Shown: piece after piece, positions 19,172 through 30,168 of the stretch
Layout of the letters: the number at the start of each line of letters is the position of its first letter
Position numbering within the stretch: the first letter of the stretch is position 1
Origin: Chara braunii
Lineage: Eukaryota; Streptophyta; Charophyceae; Charales; Characeae
DNA: 39,294 bases
Direction: 5' to 3'
NCBI GenBank assembly: GCA_003427395.1
Contig: BFEA01000230.1
Span: forward strand, 754,238 to 793,531
Notes under the pieces: model-generated
The model's database searches: none
What the model was told of the DNA's origin: nothing
The model's input: only the letters and a program-made list of their open reading frames with translations
Translations under genes and position numbers: made by a program

Positions 19172-20950
19172 CCTATGATATACAGGTGATCCCCAACAAC
19201 CCGTCGTCCTTACCGCACAACCCCCTCATCGCATCAGAACCAGATCGTTTAAACCAACATAATAACTAAACCCAGAATCCAACTCGCAATATAAAGAAGT
19301 TGCGGATTAGCGCCCTCGCTCACCCGAACCTGTCGAGAGACGTCCGAACACTCCCCCAATCTTTTCCCTCTCATTCTTCCCGACCTTTTCGCGCACCCCC
19401 TCCTCTTGCTGCAACTAAGACTAACTACTAAACCTCAAATGTGACTTCTCTATTGGGTTCACCTCACCCTGGAGCCCCAGTTTCGGGTTTTTCTTCGTCG
19501 AAATTCGTCAAAGAACGTGGATAGTATAAACTTTTTCCTTATCTCATCACGCTTTTTCTCGTTCCCACTATCTCCACTTAGCACTTTCTTGTAGTAACTT
19601 CTATTCTACTAACCCTCTACTAAAACTAATCCCAAAATGAAGTTCGCCCGCCCCAAAAACCTCTATCTACCTCTTTTCTCAGTTCGCTTCCATTAAGGAA
19701 CAAGCAGGATACTCACCTTTTCCCTCTACTATAACCACTTCCACTCGTCGTCTGCCTTCCCTTCCTTCTCTGATCGCACCTAGGCCCATAGACGTTCAGG
19801 CTCATCTTTCCCTCTCTCCCTGCTTTGTAGCCCCCTATTCGTGCCCCTTCTACGCCAGCCGTAGCACATGGTCCTACAACCTCATGAGTTCGACAGTCTC
19901 AGTTAATTCTGAAAGAACTTTGAAGGAAAACAACTACTACACGGTTTGGTAGACTTTCGCAGCTACACGTACGCCCGACGAACGTTTTGCACATCGTTGT
20001 TGCTGCGTGCCTCCGCTATAAAGTCCGCTCCTGCCTGCTTCATGTGCACCTGGCTCATTTCAATGGCTAGGTTCGTTTTTTTTCTTCACTGCCTGGTCTC
20101 TCCTGGCACAACGTTCGTCACCATCTGGTTCCCCGACCGTAGGAACTATCCGGCAACTCCTGCTTCGACTCGCAGATACTTCAGAGGAAACCAACCATTG
20201 GCCGGTTCGGATATCTCTTCGCCCCTATACCCAAGTCCGACGAACGATTGGCACGGCAGCATCGCTGCTGCTTCGCGCCAGTCTTCTCCTACCCGCTATG
20301 CCTAAGGGAGTTTGCCGCCACCTCAGGCCCTCAACAGGTAGTTCCCACACAAACTGCCTGTCGCGGAACCAAAGGTCCGAGCCTACTGCAAAACCTAGGC
20401 CTGGACCTAGTGCAGATCCCGATGGTAGTTAGCAAATATTCAAATGAGGACTTTGAAGTCCAACGTGGGAAGGTATTTCCTAGTAGGCAGCGGCAGCAGT
20501 GGCCTTTTCACAATGCCCTGGGCCGCTCCGCCTAAGTATAAATGGCCATATTTCAGGTCCCCATGGCATGCTCACATTCAACCTCTTGCGGCAATTAGCG
20601 GTTGGCGGACGGCATACCCACAAAAGGTCCCCGCCACTCAGGTTTCTACCGCCTCGTAGGCTAATCACTCTCCGACCCACATGCATGTTGAACTTCTTGG
20701 TCCACGTTTCAAGACAGTCAGGATAGAGAAACTTCGACAACATCCCGAATGCACAAGGAACCCGTAGGTCAACAAAATGAGGTGCGTCCTCTCAGTCCTC
20801 GACTGTCGCGATGGCCTTTAAAGACCGGCGCCGCGTCTGAGTCAAGAAAATGCTGACGCACAAAACAAAATAATAAAATATCTAAACTTCTAATTGTCTG
20901 AATATGATGAATGAGGGGAAAGGGACCGCCAGTACCGTCTCGACGCCTCC
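19172..20950. other. Unassigned stretch with a weak 262-bp repeat
   Basis: CGACGAACG followed by CAT/GCATCG(T/C)TG(T/C)TGCT-like text occurs at 19976 and 20238. The 119-residue frame at 19946-20305 spans these copies and has no motif. No gene can be supported. Confidence 0.35.
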
Positions 20951-21570
20951 GACGACAAAACCAAGGGGGATAGCCCTGTTGGGCCTTCAACCCTCCTCAG
21001 TGCCTTCGCGTTACTCCGATATTTTCACGCCGTTGCTACTCGATCTCGATGCCTAAATCTCTCTGATGGAAGTCTGACGCTGTAACCAAATAGGGCTAGG
21101 CCCAAGGTCGGGTCTAGCTTTGACGGACACCTAAATAAACCGATCATGTGCGACGCGCAGACCTACCGAAACACTTTCATAACCACATTATTGTCGACGT
21201 CGTCCTCCGCACGTACGCACATGTCAAGGTCAAGTACATCAATCAGAAGACAATATTTTTTTAATCTTAATTTAATCAAGAGCAAAAGATGGCCGACGAC
21301 CACGCCGGTTTGGAAAAGAGATCACGTGCGCCTTAAGTCCACGCGCCCACGCACTCTCTACTCTAGTCAACCATCCAATCTAGGTAAACTACAGACACAG
21401 TCACGCCTCGCGCGGTATACTTAAGCTTCAAACCAAACCTATTTTCTGTCGCTTGCAAAAACCAGGGCGGATACCCTTGTAAGGATATTCGCACCAACAA
21501 CGCTCCTGCAATCAGCAAGTTACAGGGCGACACCCCAACACCAGCCAGCATCGTTCTGGCATCAACCACA
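20951..21570 (+). repeat. Dispersed repeat with palindromic CCTTGTAAGG hairpin, copy A
   Basis: Homologous to 31890-32420 in the same orientation: a TCTTAATTTAATCAA block (21262 and 31984), GCGCCCACGCAC-like text, then CTTGCAAAAACCAGGGCGGATA and the hairpin. The hairpin GCGGATACCCTT-GT-AAGGATATTCGC lies at about 21463-21488. A weaker relative (ACAAAACCAAGGGGGATAGC) is near 20956. Confidence 0.7.
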
Positions 21571-21841
21571 GATCCATGAATGTACCAGTATCAAACAGCC
21601 TAAAGCGAGTTAATAGAAGTCCCCAGAATCCTAAAGCATTCTCATAACCACCTGTAAACAAACCTTTTTTGTAAGATATCCTTAAGATACCGGGGCTATT
21701 ACCCAGCTTCGGCTTTTTCTTTTTTACAAGAACACTGAAATTTTGTGTCCCCCAAAACTCGGATCAACCAATCCTAGCATCAAGGCCGACTCCAGAAAAC
21801 TGTTTGCTAGAGTTTCAAGACCTGTTTTTTTTTTTTTTTTT

Positions 21842-21958
21842 NNNNNNNNNNNNNNNNNNNNNNNNNNNNNNNNNNNNNNNNNNNNNNNNNNNNNNNNNNN
21901 NNNNNNNNNNNNNNNNNNNNNNNNNNNNNNNNNNNNNNNNNNNNNNNNNNNNNNNNNN
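21842..21958. other. Assembly gap (117 N)
   Basis: The gap is bounded by a poly-T run on the left and a G-run on the right, matching the T/G-run structure at 10740-10815, so it probably replaces an unresolved homopolymer. Confidence 0.95.
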
Positions 21959-22378
21959 GGGGGGGTAGACACAGCCCAAAACTGACTTTGCGCCAAAGTT
22001 TGCGGCCTTGAGGTATGTAGGCATGTTTATGCGTTCGCAGCCAGGAGGCTGCGCTTGTGTGGGTTCCATTTTCGTCGTTTCATTTCTTTCTATTTTCGAT
22101 AAGGTCGTGCAGTACAACTTCGCTAAGACGGGTTCGTTTGGGTTCTCCGACAGCAGAAAATAGGTCCGGTAGTAGTTGTCCCTAAGACCGGTCGTAGGGA
22201 AGGTTATCTTGTCAAGGTCGTTGCAATTTAGTATAGGGCGTCGTCCATTGTTTCCCTTTTGAGGGATAAAGTTTTTTCCCGTTGCAAACTGGGGGCGAGC
22301 GATATGGGTCTGGGCGGGCGATTTGGGTCTGGGTCGTTTCCGCTTTTGTTTTTTTTCTCTTCTACAGCATCTTCTCAA
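21959..22378 (-). CDS. Unrecognised reading frame, truncated by the gap
   Basis: A minus-strand frame of about 140 residues from 22378 to the gap. The start is basic (RREKKQKRKRPRPK); the rest is mixed (LNCNDLDKITFPTTGLRDNY) with no motif I can name. A 19-bp tandem repeat on the plus strand (22293-22334) lies under its N-terminal part. It may be chance or a transposon fragment. Confidence 0.2.
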
Positions 22379-22695
22379 AAATACAGTATCGTAGCATTTT
22401 GTTGTTTACTATGCCCAAGTAACGAAATCTAGAACCGGAGAAAAGAAAAAAAAAACAAGAAAAGAAAAAAAAAGAAAAAAGAAAAAAAAAACGTGTGGGT
22501 AGAACTTACAAACCAAATGTGCAACATGAGCATGAATCTTCTTTTAGAACACGGGTAGATACACTGCTAGTAGTTTAGAGCTTGAAATGCCCTTTTTCTT
22601 GGCGGCCTGTGGGGTGGTACAACCCTAAGTAGCTTGTTATTCGTTTTTCATGTTTTTTTTTTTTTTTTTCTCCTGCGATAGAAGAATTTGGGCTC
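22379..22695. other. A-rich non-coding stretch
   Basis: An A/G-rich low-complexity run at 22440-22490 and a T-run at 22650-22669. No gene is recognised. Confidence 0.5.
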
Positions 22696-22860
22696 CATCC
22701 AGCGTCCTAGCTCAATTGGTTAGGCACGCAAGTGGTATTCAGGAGGTTGCAGGTTCAATCCCCACGGCCGCTTGTGGCACTCTTGGTGCCAACCAAACTG
22801 AGATAGTGAGTTGGATCCTCCCAGTCGGTATCAGTAAGATCTTCAGCGAACACAGGCGTG
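22696..22860 (+). mobile_element. tRNA-derived SINE, copy 2
   Basis: The head matches SINE copy 1 closely: A box TAGCTCAATTGG (near 22708), GGCACGCAAGTGG, ATTCAGGAGGT and B box GGTTCAATCC (near 22752). Similarity continues through GAGATAG...GTTGG and CCCAGTCGGTAT (to about 22835) and then is lost. No target duplication or A-tail was found, so the 3' end is uncertain and the copy may be another subfamily or truncated. Confidence 0.75.
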
Positions 22861-23370
22861 AGTGCGCGTGTGAGTGGGTTGCGTGTGGTGTGTGGGAGAG
22901 TGCTGGCCATGGACACTACCATCCAGAAGGCTTCCCATCCCCCACTTCATAAGACCTTTGTCAAGCTTGCTGTCTAGAACATAAAGCATGCCACCCGAAT
23001 GGCTGCGTCCCCACGTTCGACGCGGTATAACAGTTTGAATGGATTCACGCTGCAAGCCTACCAAGTCCCCAATTATTGCAGTCTGTAAGCCCTACCGGTA
23101 GTTAAATCTTAGGGTCTGTAGGTCTAGGCATCGTAGGTCTGTAGGAACAGTACATGTAGGATCATGCCAGTCCCTATTAGTGGGGAGCAGCGGCCATCCA
23201 AAACAGGGTCTGCTACTGGGGGATGCTCCTATCAACTCAATTAGTAAATTCCGAACTTTTCCAATTGTATATTATTATATCTGAGTGGAACTTCGAATTT
23301 GCAGTGCAATTTTGCACTGTTCATGGCCATATCTCAAGCTCGTGTGAGCTTTATCTGATTGTCACGATCT
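22861..23370. other. Unassigned stretch
   Basis: GT-rich text at 22850-22905 and short TAGGTCTGTAGG repeats near 23110-23150. An 18-bp palindrome CAGTGCAA-TT-TTGCACTG lies at 23302-23319. No gene is recognised. Confidence 0.4.
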
Positions 23371-23376
23371 TTGCAC

Positions 23377-23390
23377 TGGTATCGGAGCAG
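23377..23390 (+). promoter_or_regulatory. Possible initiator-Met primer-binding site
   Basis: TGGTATCGGAGCAG differs at one base from the tRNA-iMet-type motif TGGTATCAGAGC used by plant LTR retrotransposons, and is preceded by GCA as an LTR end would be. No matching LTR pair was found, and the preceding TTGCACTG also occurs at 23312 and 23398, so this remains tentative. Confidence 0.3.
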
Positions 23391-23569
23391 TTACCCGTTG
23401 CACTGTGGTGGTGGAAGAAAGCCGACAAGGCATAAGGCCGACGGGTGTGCTCATGACGGGGTTTCACTGTAGCAGTCGAGAAAGGTGAAAAAGGTGTTGA
23501 ATCAAGCTTGGAGCGGGAGAAAGAGAGCGGCCCGCGTTAGGGCGAGGGTTAGGACTAGCGCCATGACTG

Positions 23570-23820
23570 GCAGGTGGGCGGCGAGACGCTGGCGGTGTGC
23601 GAGTGGTGTCTCGCAGGTTGCTGACAAGCGAGGCGCTGGCTGGTCGGAGGTTGCAAGGCGCTTGCTACTCGTAGGCTGCGAGGTGTTGGCTGCGTGGGAG
23701 CAGCGAAACACTGGCTGCTGGCAGGGAGTGAGGCGCTGACAGATCCTGGGGAGTGTGGCACTAGCAACGTCGGGGTGGTGAGGCGTTGGCTCTGGGTGAC
23801 AGGTGGGACACTGTTTTACA
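23570..23820 (+). repeat. Degenerate GC-rich minisatellite, about 25-30 bp
   Basis: The core GCGAGGCGCTGGC recurs in variant form at about 23579, 23628, 23656, 23679, 23701, 23730, 23752 and 23780. The Ala/Arg/Trp-rich frames at 23485-23767 are products of it. Confidence 0.75.
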
Positions 23821-23918
23821 CATGGCGTGGTGCTGATTGTCGCCGGGCGCGGATGCTGTGATGGGGTAGATTAGATTGGTGATTGCGCTTGACACACGCG
23901 CGGTATCCAGAGGCACTT

Positions 23919-23956
23919 GGCCAATGCCATGTCACAGGTTGACGTGGCATTTGGCC
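23919..23956. repeat. Imperfect inverted repeat
   Basis: GGCCAATGCCATGTCA (23919-23934) pairs with TGACGTGGCATTTGGCC (23940-23956) with one bulge and one wobble, leaving a 5-nt loop. Confidence 0.8.
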
Positions 23957-24050
23957 TGAAGCACAGAGGATTGGTGAAAATGGTGGTTGCGGCTACTGTT
24001 TGAACTGTCTCCCTGTACTTTCTACATGAAGTACTCCATAGCCAAGACTT

Positions 24051-24057
24051 TATAAAA
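24051..24057 (+). promoter_or_regulatory. TATA-box-like sequence
   Basis: TATAAAA in a GC-containing context (CTTTATAAAAGGTGGG), 660 bp after the primer-site-like motif. It could be a retroelement promoter; no gene follows. Confidence 0.3.
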
Positions 24058-24099
24058 GGTGGGAAGGCTCATGCGAGTTGGCTTAAGCCGATGTCGGTG

Positions 24100-24774
24100 G
24101 AAGAAAGTTGAGTGAGCCTTATGGAGTCCAAAGTGTGGAAAACGCTGGTCACACCTGAAGAATCATCACAAAGCTGCTGGGAGGTCATCATCAGGTCATC
24201 ATCAGACAATAAGGGAGGTCATCATCAATGAAGCTACTCTCAAGTATTTTTTTATGTGTGTTTGTCCTCTGTATTGTGCAGGTTATCTTCATTCATTACG
24301 TCTAATGGTTGGAGATTATCATCTTGTTGCTCGTCTTCATCGTTGCCTTATCTAAGTACTGCTGTTTTTTTTGCCAAGCGTCGATCGTCGACACATCATC
24401 TGCGGTGTTCACGTTCTTCAACACCTGGCGGCCACATTGATACTGGGTGGTTCTCCACGATAGAGGATTTTCATCTTCCATTCTTCTAATTACTAATTAC
24501 TAACTAGAGAGTAGAGTGAGCGCACTCCTTCTACTCTCCACATTCTAATTTCTAACACAAAAATAACTGATTACTCATCAGTGTCAGTGCACCACAATCA
24601 TCATCACGTTTTTTTTTTTAAGGCGTGTAAATACAATTATTTCCAAGGCGCTTCTCGCCACTCTCTTCCCACCTTCTTATTCCCAACTAATTACTATCAT
24701 CATCATCATCATCTCATACTTATTGATGTTGTAAGATTCCTCCTCAGAAGCTTATGTTATAGACGGTAGGATGG
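24100..24774. other. Non-coding with CAT/TCA microsatellites
   Basis: GGTCATCATCA repeats at about 24184-24232 and a (CAT)n run at about 24691-24712. Serine-rich frames here are low complexity. No gene is recognised. Confidence 0.5.
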
Positions 24775-25080
24775 ATTGAGTTGGGAGAGCTCTTTTCCAC
24801 AGGGGAAACACAAGGCGGGAGGTGTTTGCCTTCAGGGAGTAAGGGCAGACAAGAGGGATTGTTACACTCTGGGGCTGGGAGAAATGGAAGGGGGAACATC
24901 GTCTACTAGAGGTGGCAGAGTGAGACTAAGATAGCTTGAGGAATACCTGGGGGGGGAACAGGTAGCCACGAGAGTAGTAGGGTAGAGGGAGGATCTTCTC
25001 TTTTGGGGCTGATGAGAATTGCCCTTCACCAGAGGGATTCTAATCAGCGAGGGCAGTAAGGGGAGGGGAGGTGAGTTAGG
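24775..25080 (+). repeat. 472-bp-spaced repeat, copy 1
   Basis: Aligns with 25247-25555 at an offset of 472-473 bp. GGGGCTGGGA at 24871 and 25343 and GGGGCTGAT at 25005 and 25478 mark it. It is related to 12060-12480. Confidence 0.85.
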
Positions 25081-25246
25081 TGGAAAAAGGTGGAGTGGAC
25101 TGGGGAGGCATCATCATCATCAATATTATCATCATCATCACGTCATCACCATTCATCACCAGTCTTGTTAATCATCATCCTCGTCTTCTTCATCTGGGGT
25201 GTTGTTTTGCTCTTCCAAGGTAAGCTATGGTTTCAAAAGGTTGGAG

Positions 25247-25555
25247 GTTAAGTGGGGAAAGCTCTTCTACACAGAGGCAGCAAAAGGAGAGAGGTGCTTG
25301 CTTTGTAGGGGGTAAGGGCAGATGAGGGGGACTGCACTTATCTGGGGCTGGGAGGGATGATAGGGTCACATCATCTCCCGGCGGTGGCAGATTGGCCAGG
25401 CGCTGACTTGAGGTATACCTTTAGGGGGAACTGGTTGCCTCGAGGGATTAATCGCAGTGGGGGGTTTCTTTCTTGTTGGGGCTGATTGGTACTGCCTGTT
25501 ATCAGGTGATTCAAATCAGCGGTGGCAGTAAGAAGGGAAGAGGGGAAAAAGTAGG
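25247..25555 (+). repeat. 472-bp-spaced repeat, copy 2
   Basis: Partner of 24775-25080. It ends with AATCAGCGGTGGCAGTAAG, matching AATCAGCGAGGGCAGTAAG in copy 1. Confidence 0.85.
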
Positions 25556-26389
25556 GGGAAGAAAGGAGGAGGAAAGAGGAAGACAAAGCAGCATTAATCA
25601 TCATCATCTATCTTCAGCATTGGTCACCTTCCATCACCATGATGGTTCTCTGCTTAGGGTTCTTTCATAATCGGATCCCATTTCCTATTATTAGCTTATT
25701 TTCAAACTGATCAGTGTTAGTGTAATTGCCTACGTCGGGTGGACTCCAGATCGACACTGGTCGGTGCTGGGGCATTGCTCTGTAACCTGTTTTTAGGAGT
25801 TTGAGACATGAAGGAGACTGAGGATTGCTGAGGGGAGAAAGCAGTTCGATAACTTGACCAATGTCTATATTTCACAACATAGCTTCATAATGAGATTGGC
25901 TGAATTAGTATGGATACCAGGAATTGAGGAGAGGAAAGAAGTTGAGTTCTAAGTAGATGAACATCTTAATTAGTATTTAGTAATTATCTCTAATCAGTTG
26001 CTCATCATTCTCTTTAGCATTATCGTCATCTCATTATCATCATCATCATCATCATCATCTGAGGGACGCTGCGCCCAGTCCTCAGCATGTTCTGTCGGGT
26101 TACTCCGGGCAGACTGTGAGGACCTCGGCCTCAATTTTCTCAAATATCAATATCAGCCTTGGGCACTGGGTCCGTTCAAAAAAAAAAGATCGGTGGGGAA
26201 CAACACCGTGAAGACCGAAGTGAAGTGCTTTTTGCCCTGAACCCTGCCTGTTGGACCTTTTTTGGTTTTTATGAAGTTTCCACAAAAGTTTTTGGTGACG
26301 GTTGTTGCTGGTCAAGTATGGTAGGTGTCAGTCCTGCTAGATTAGAGTCAGACTCCGAATTAGAAAAGATAGGTGTTAAGGATTAAATC
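25556..26389. other. Non-coding repeat remnants
   Basis: It contains the GCTCTGTAACCTG relative (about 25760-25800), a (CAT)n tract at about 26035-26059, and a GCGCCCAGTCCTCAGCATG block near 26071 related to 13876. The order of repeats mirrors 12.1-13.9 kb. No gene is recognised. Confidence 0.5.
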
Positions 26390-26392
26390 TAA

Positions 26393-26903
26393 GGGGTGGA
26401 CCCCACTGGCCGACGGCGTGGAAAAAAATTGGCGCTGGATCGTTTTCGACACCCCATCGGCGTGGGGGTATGGAAAGTCATTCTGGACAGTATTTTCGGA
26501 CCCGACTGGTTATGGAAAGAGGTTGCCAAAATGCTGACTGGGCGTTTCTACATGGTCGGCAGTCTCGAAAATTGTGGCCAAGTTCCGACATTCCTTCTCC
26601 AAAGAGGGCATCCAACCGACTTGAGAGGGTGGAGATGTTTTCCGATGGCATCAAAGGAGATGAGAGAGTGTGGTCCAATCGACGGTTCAGGGTTTTTGTG
26701 ATGGACAGTCCTTACCGAAAACTTATCTATTCAGGAGGAACGTCTTCGCGTTTTCCTTCTCGGGGAAGTGGTGTCATTTCCAGTGCCCACTTTCGCAACG
26801 GTGGTGGGGTCCCGAGGAAATTTGGCAAATGCTTTCCAGACTCAGTTGGTCGTTTTTTTTGGCCATACTGCTTTTCCAACCGCCGGCCAGTGGGGTCCAC
26901 CCC
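26393..26903. mobile_element. MITE, PIF/Harbinger (Tourist)-like
   Basis: Terminal inverted repeats GGGGTGGACCCCACTGGCCG (26393-26412) and its exact complement (26884-26903) flank 511 bp. TAA directly precedes the left end (26390-26392) and follows the right end (26904-26906), the 3-bp TWA duplication of PIF/Harbinger elements. Weaker terminal similarity (CGG...TGGAAAA) continues inward. Internal frames show no transposase motif, so it would depend on enzymes from elsewhere. Confidence 0.85.
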
Positions 26904-27097
26904 TAAGTGGGGAGGAGGCGGAGTCATGCATACCTGTGTCATCACTCACCACGAACGACTACCCCATGTTTGTTTTTCTGGCTCTTTCTGTAATCTGAGA
27001 ACTGTTGTTCCGCTTGATATTTTCATTGGGCTTCGCACGCGCCTGCAGAGTGGTTGTGACCACCAAATCATGAATTAGTACCGTATTGTATACCGTC

Positions 27098-28540
27098 ATG
27101 GAACAAGCGAGGATGCAGGCGAAACTGCAGGAACAGAGGGACGGAAAAACAATGAAAATTCAAGAAAAAAAGGAGGAGATAAGAAAGAAGATGGGGGGGG
27201 AGAATGTGAGACTGGAGAAGGTGAAGAAAGAGATGGAGGAGAGATTGCAGAAGGAATTGGAAGAGGCATCGGAAGAGATCATTGAGGAGGAAGTTGAGAT
27301 GGAGGAGGAGGAAGAGAAAACTAGCGGTCCAGAGACTAGTACCACCGCCCACATTGAAGTATATTAGGGTGACCATGAGGAGTGGGTGAAACACTTTGGC
27401 TTCCACGCTAAGCTGCCGACGATCAGGAGGAGAGACAACCGGGTGGAGGAGGAGAAAGACAGAGAACAAAAATTGAACTGCCAACAACCTACACACGTGC
27501 TAGGGGTGAGAATTTACATACCTGGGACGCAGCAATGGACTGCTGCTACACGTACAGACAGTGTATACCGTACTAGGACCGTGTGACCGTGATCAATTCA
27601 TGGTTGGGGGGGGATGTTGTGAACTTTGTCATGTCACTAGTCAAAGTGGCAGGTTATGAGACGATCGTAGAATATTCCCAACAAACCCACAGTCAAGATT
27701 TCATGAAGGTCATCAGGGAGAGGTTTGGAAACAAGAACCCTGGTTGCAAGACAGAACAGCAAATCCTTAATATCAGCAACTGTAAGTGGAAGAGTCTCTC
27801 AACACTCAAGGCTATGATGGACAGTCTGCCAAAGTGTCAGGACCACGACCTTACCCCCAAACAGATCCTCATGGCCTTCGCGCGGGCACTCCCAAAACCC
27901 CTCAAATCTTAAATGTATGAGCAGGTATCGCAAGAAGGGATGACCAATGACGTTTTCAGCAAGAAGGTCGTAGATAAAGCCGGATTCCTGCATGAGGCAA
28001 ATTATTGTCATTATTATAAAGAATTGCAGAAAGGGAACCAATGGAAGAACAAGACGGTCAACAACTATATCGAAGGGAAGGATGAAGTATTGGTGACGTT
28101 TGAAGAAGGTGGGGTTGAGGCCCTGCCATATGACATGATAGACTACGGGCTTGATGGCCCGGATGACAGCCAAGTAGACCAGGGACTCAGGGAGGGATTA
28201 TGTGGTTGTTGTCACCCGTGGGGGAGGGCAAGGAAGAGGAAGAGGAGGCCGATGTAGAAGAGGCCAAGGAAGAGGTGGAGGCAGAGGACGTGACACCCAG
28301 AGGAGAAATAGCGAAGGTAGCTATTATGTGGGAGGTAGGGGTAACAGTTCCTCGCAAGGTGGACGCGGATCTCCCTCCACAGGAGGAAGAGGTAGAGGGC
28401 GCAGACCATGGCCAGAGCACACAGGGATTGCTGAAGGCAAGCCTTGGAAGTAGATGGGCATACAGTGTTCGGTATGGAAGTAAAGACTGGATATCAACCA
28501 ATGCCTGAAATGTGGTGATCCCAACCACATTGTCTGTTTT
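27098..28540 (+). pseudogene. gag: Ty3/gypsy gag, broken
   Basis: Frame 27086-27367 is a Glu/Lys-rich coiled coil (EQARMQAKLQEQRDGK), with the likely start at ATG 27098; it continues in the same frame after a TAG at 27365. Capsid-like sequence follows at 27583-27912 (SWLGGDVVNFVM, FMKVIRERFGNKNPG), ends at a TAA at 27910, and continues at 27913-28257. A Gly/Arg-rich stretch (GGGQGRGRGG) occupies 28202-28453. At 28502-28537 CLKCGDPNHIVC is a shortened CCHC knuckle (C-x2-C-x4-H-x2-C instead of H-x4-C). Gag would form the particle and bind RNA; this copy needs at least two frame changes and four stop readthroughs. Confidence 0.8.
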
Positions 28541-28596
28541 TACCCGGACTATCGCTACCCAAAAGGGAACAACTGGTAGGAGTCGCAGTTGCTCTT

Positions 28597-29283
28597 ATGG
28601 AGACTTCAGGCAGAGACAAACTAGAAGCGCGCGCTGAACAGACACCCTCATGTCTGGAGCCCCAAACAGCAGAGACTGATCAAGGCCCCCGCCTAGATGG
28701 CTGTCCAAAGACCGTTTGTGCTAGGGTCTCTCTAGGCGGTTCCCTCGCAGGCATTGGTGATGAGTTGATCACTCATCGCCCCGCTTGGGCCAAAATGAAG
28801 AAGAGAAGAGGACAATTAATTTTGAGAGATGTAGAGATTAGTCCGACGCGAGTAGGAGCCTTAGTAAATAGTGACTCTACGCATATTTTTATTTGTAGAA
28901 AATGACTCAAAAAATTACATCGAGGAATGAAGGTGCAGAAGTTTAGAAAGTCGGTCGTGCGTAGACTGACCGACAATTGTGAGATGCGTGTGGAAGAATA
29001 CGTCGAGGTGATCAAGGCACACATTCGATTGGAGGAGGGGAAGAAGGTAGAGAAGGTTTTGCATTCCCTTACCCTCTTAGTGAAGGACAATCTCCCCTTC
29101 GACCTGATTTTAGGGACAGACTGGGGAGAAGCAGCCATGGTAAATATCAAGTTGGGCAAGCACGAGTGTTGGCTGCCCAGCCCTACCAGGCGCAAGAAGA
29201 AGATGAGGTTGTTTCACGAGTCTGGTCTAGAGTCTCAGTTGTTCATTTGTTGTATGAGTGTCTCTGCTTCGCTCGACACGTGA
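28597..29283 (+). pseudogene. Ty3/gypsy aspartic protease, degraded
   Basis: GALVNSDSTHIFI (28855-28893) stands where the family has its D-S/T-G active site, but Gly is lost and the Asp is displaced. FDLILGTDWG (29100-29130) is the conserved second half (the ILG-DW motif). A TGA at 28903-28905 separates the two. The protease would have cleaved Gag-Pol. The region 28597-28800 before it is low in recognisable sequence. Confidence 0.7.
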
Positions 29284-29394
29284 CAAAAGAGAAGCTGGAA
29301 GATCAGGTCTTTGTGGCCTATGTGAGACCGGTGAGTGAAGAGAATAAGGGTGAAGACGAGACACCGCCCCAAGTAGAAAACCTGTTGCAAGAGT

Positions 29395-30130
29395 TTGCTA
29401 CTGTGGGAGAAGCCCCAAGTAGAAAACCTGTTGCAAGTGGTAGAGCGCGAGATCAAGCACCGGATTGAGATAGAGTCTGGTAGCAAGATTCCTAGGGGCC
29501 CTGTTTATAAAATGTCTCCTAAGGAGTTGGATGAATTGCACAGGCAACTAGATGAGCCGATTGAGAAGGGGTGGATAAAACTCACTTCATCATCATACGG
29601 TGCACCTGTTTTGTTTGTGCCGAAGAAAGAGGGTGAACTACGTTTGTGCATTGATTACCGGGGATTGAATGCTATGACGGTGAAGAATGTTGAATCGTTG
29701 CCCCGGATTGATAATCTCTTAGACAGGGTGTAGGGATGTAAGTATTTCTCCAAGATTTACTTGAAGTCTGAGTACGATCAGATTGAGGTACAACTGGAAG
29801 ATCAACATAAGACAGCCTTCAGAACCCGCTACGGTCACCATGAGTTTGTGGTGATGTCATTTGGATTGATTAATGCCCCTACAACATTCCAAAGATGCAT
29901 GAATGGTCTGTTTAGAGATTGGTTAGATAGGTTTGTTGTAGTTTATTTTGATGATATTCTAGTGTTTAGCAAGAGTTTGGAGGAGCATCAGAATCATCTG
30001 TGTCAGATATTGGTTAAGTTACTCGAGTTAAATTTCAAGATTAATATGAAGAAGTGTGAACGGATCAAGCGTTAAGTCTTATATTCGGGACACGTAGCAG
30101 ATGGAGATGGAGTGAGACCAGAGGACTCCA
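29395..30130 (+). pseudogene. Ty3/gypsy reverse transcriptase
   Basis: [20 protein letters not shown] and [14 protein letters not shown] are the finger motifs. YDQIEVQLEDQHKTAF follows, then MSFGLINAPTTFQRCM (motif B) and YFDDILVF (motif C, YFDD at 29944-29955, both catalytic Asp present). The thumb begins LRSFLALTNDYRKFV at about 30178. All pieces are in one frame, interrupted by TAG 29731-29733, TAA 30073-30075 and TAG 30151-30153. The enzyme would copy the element RNA to DNA. A 26-bp exact duplication (29366-29391, 29412-29437) shifts frame just upstream. Confidence 0.93.
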
Positions 30131-30168
30131 AGATAGCAGCAATTCGTGATTAGTCAACTCCGCACACA

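Noticed and set aside
23485-23767. Ala/Arg-rich reading frames on both strands
   Set aside because: They follow a GC-rich minisatellite and lack any domain.
24545-24582. CTGATGAGT on the minus strand followed by GAAA as a hammerhead
   Set aside because: Helix II does not pair next to GAAA, and helix I/III partners are absent.
25009-25055. CTGATGAG in the 472-bp repeat as a hammerhead core
   Set aside because: No GAAA follows within reach and no helix II can form.
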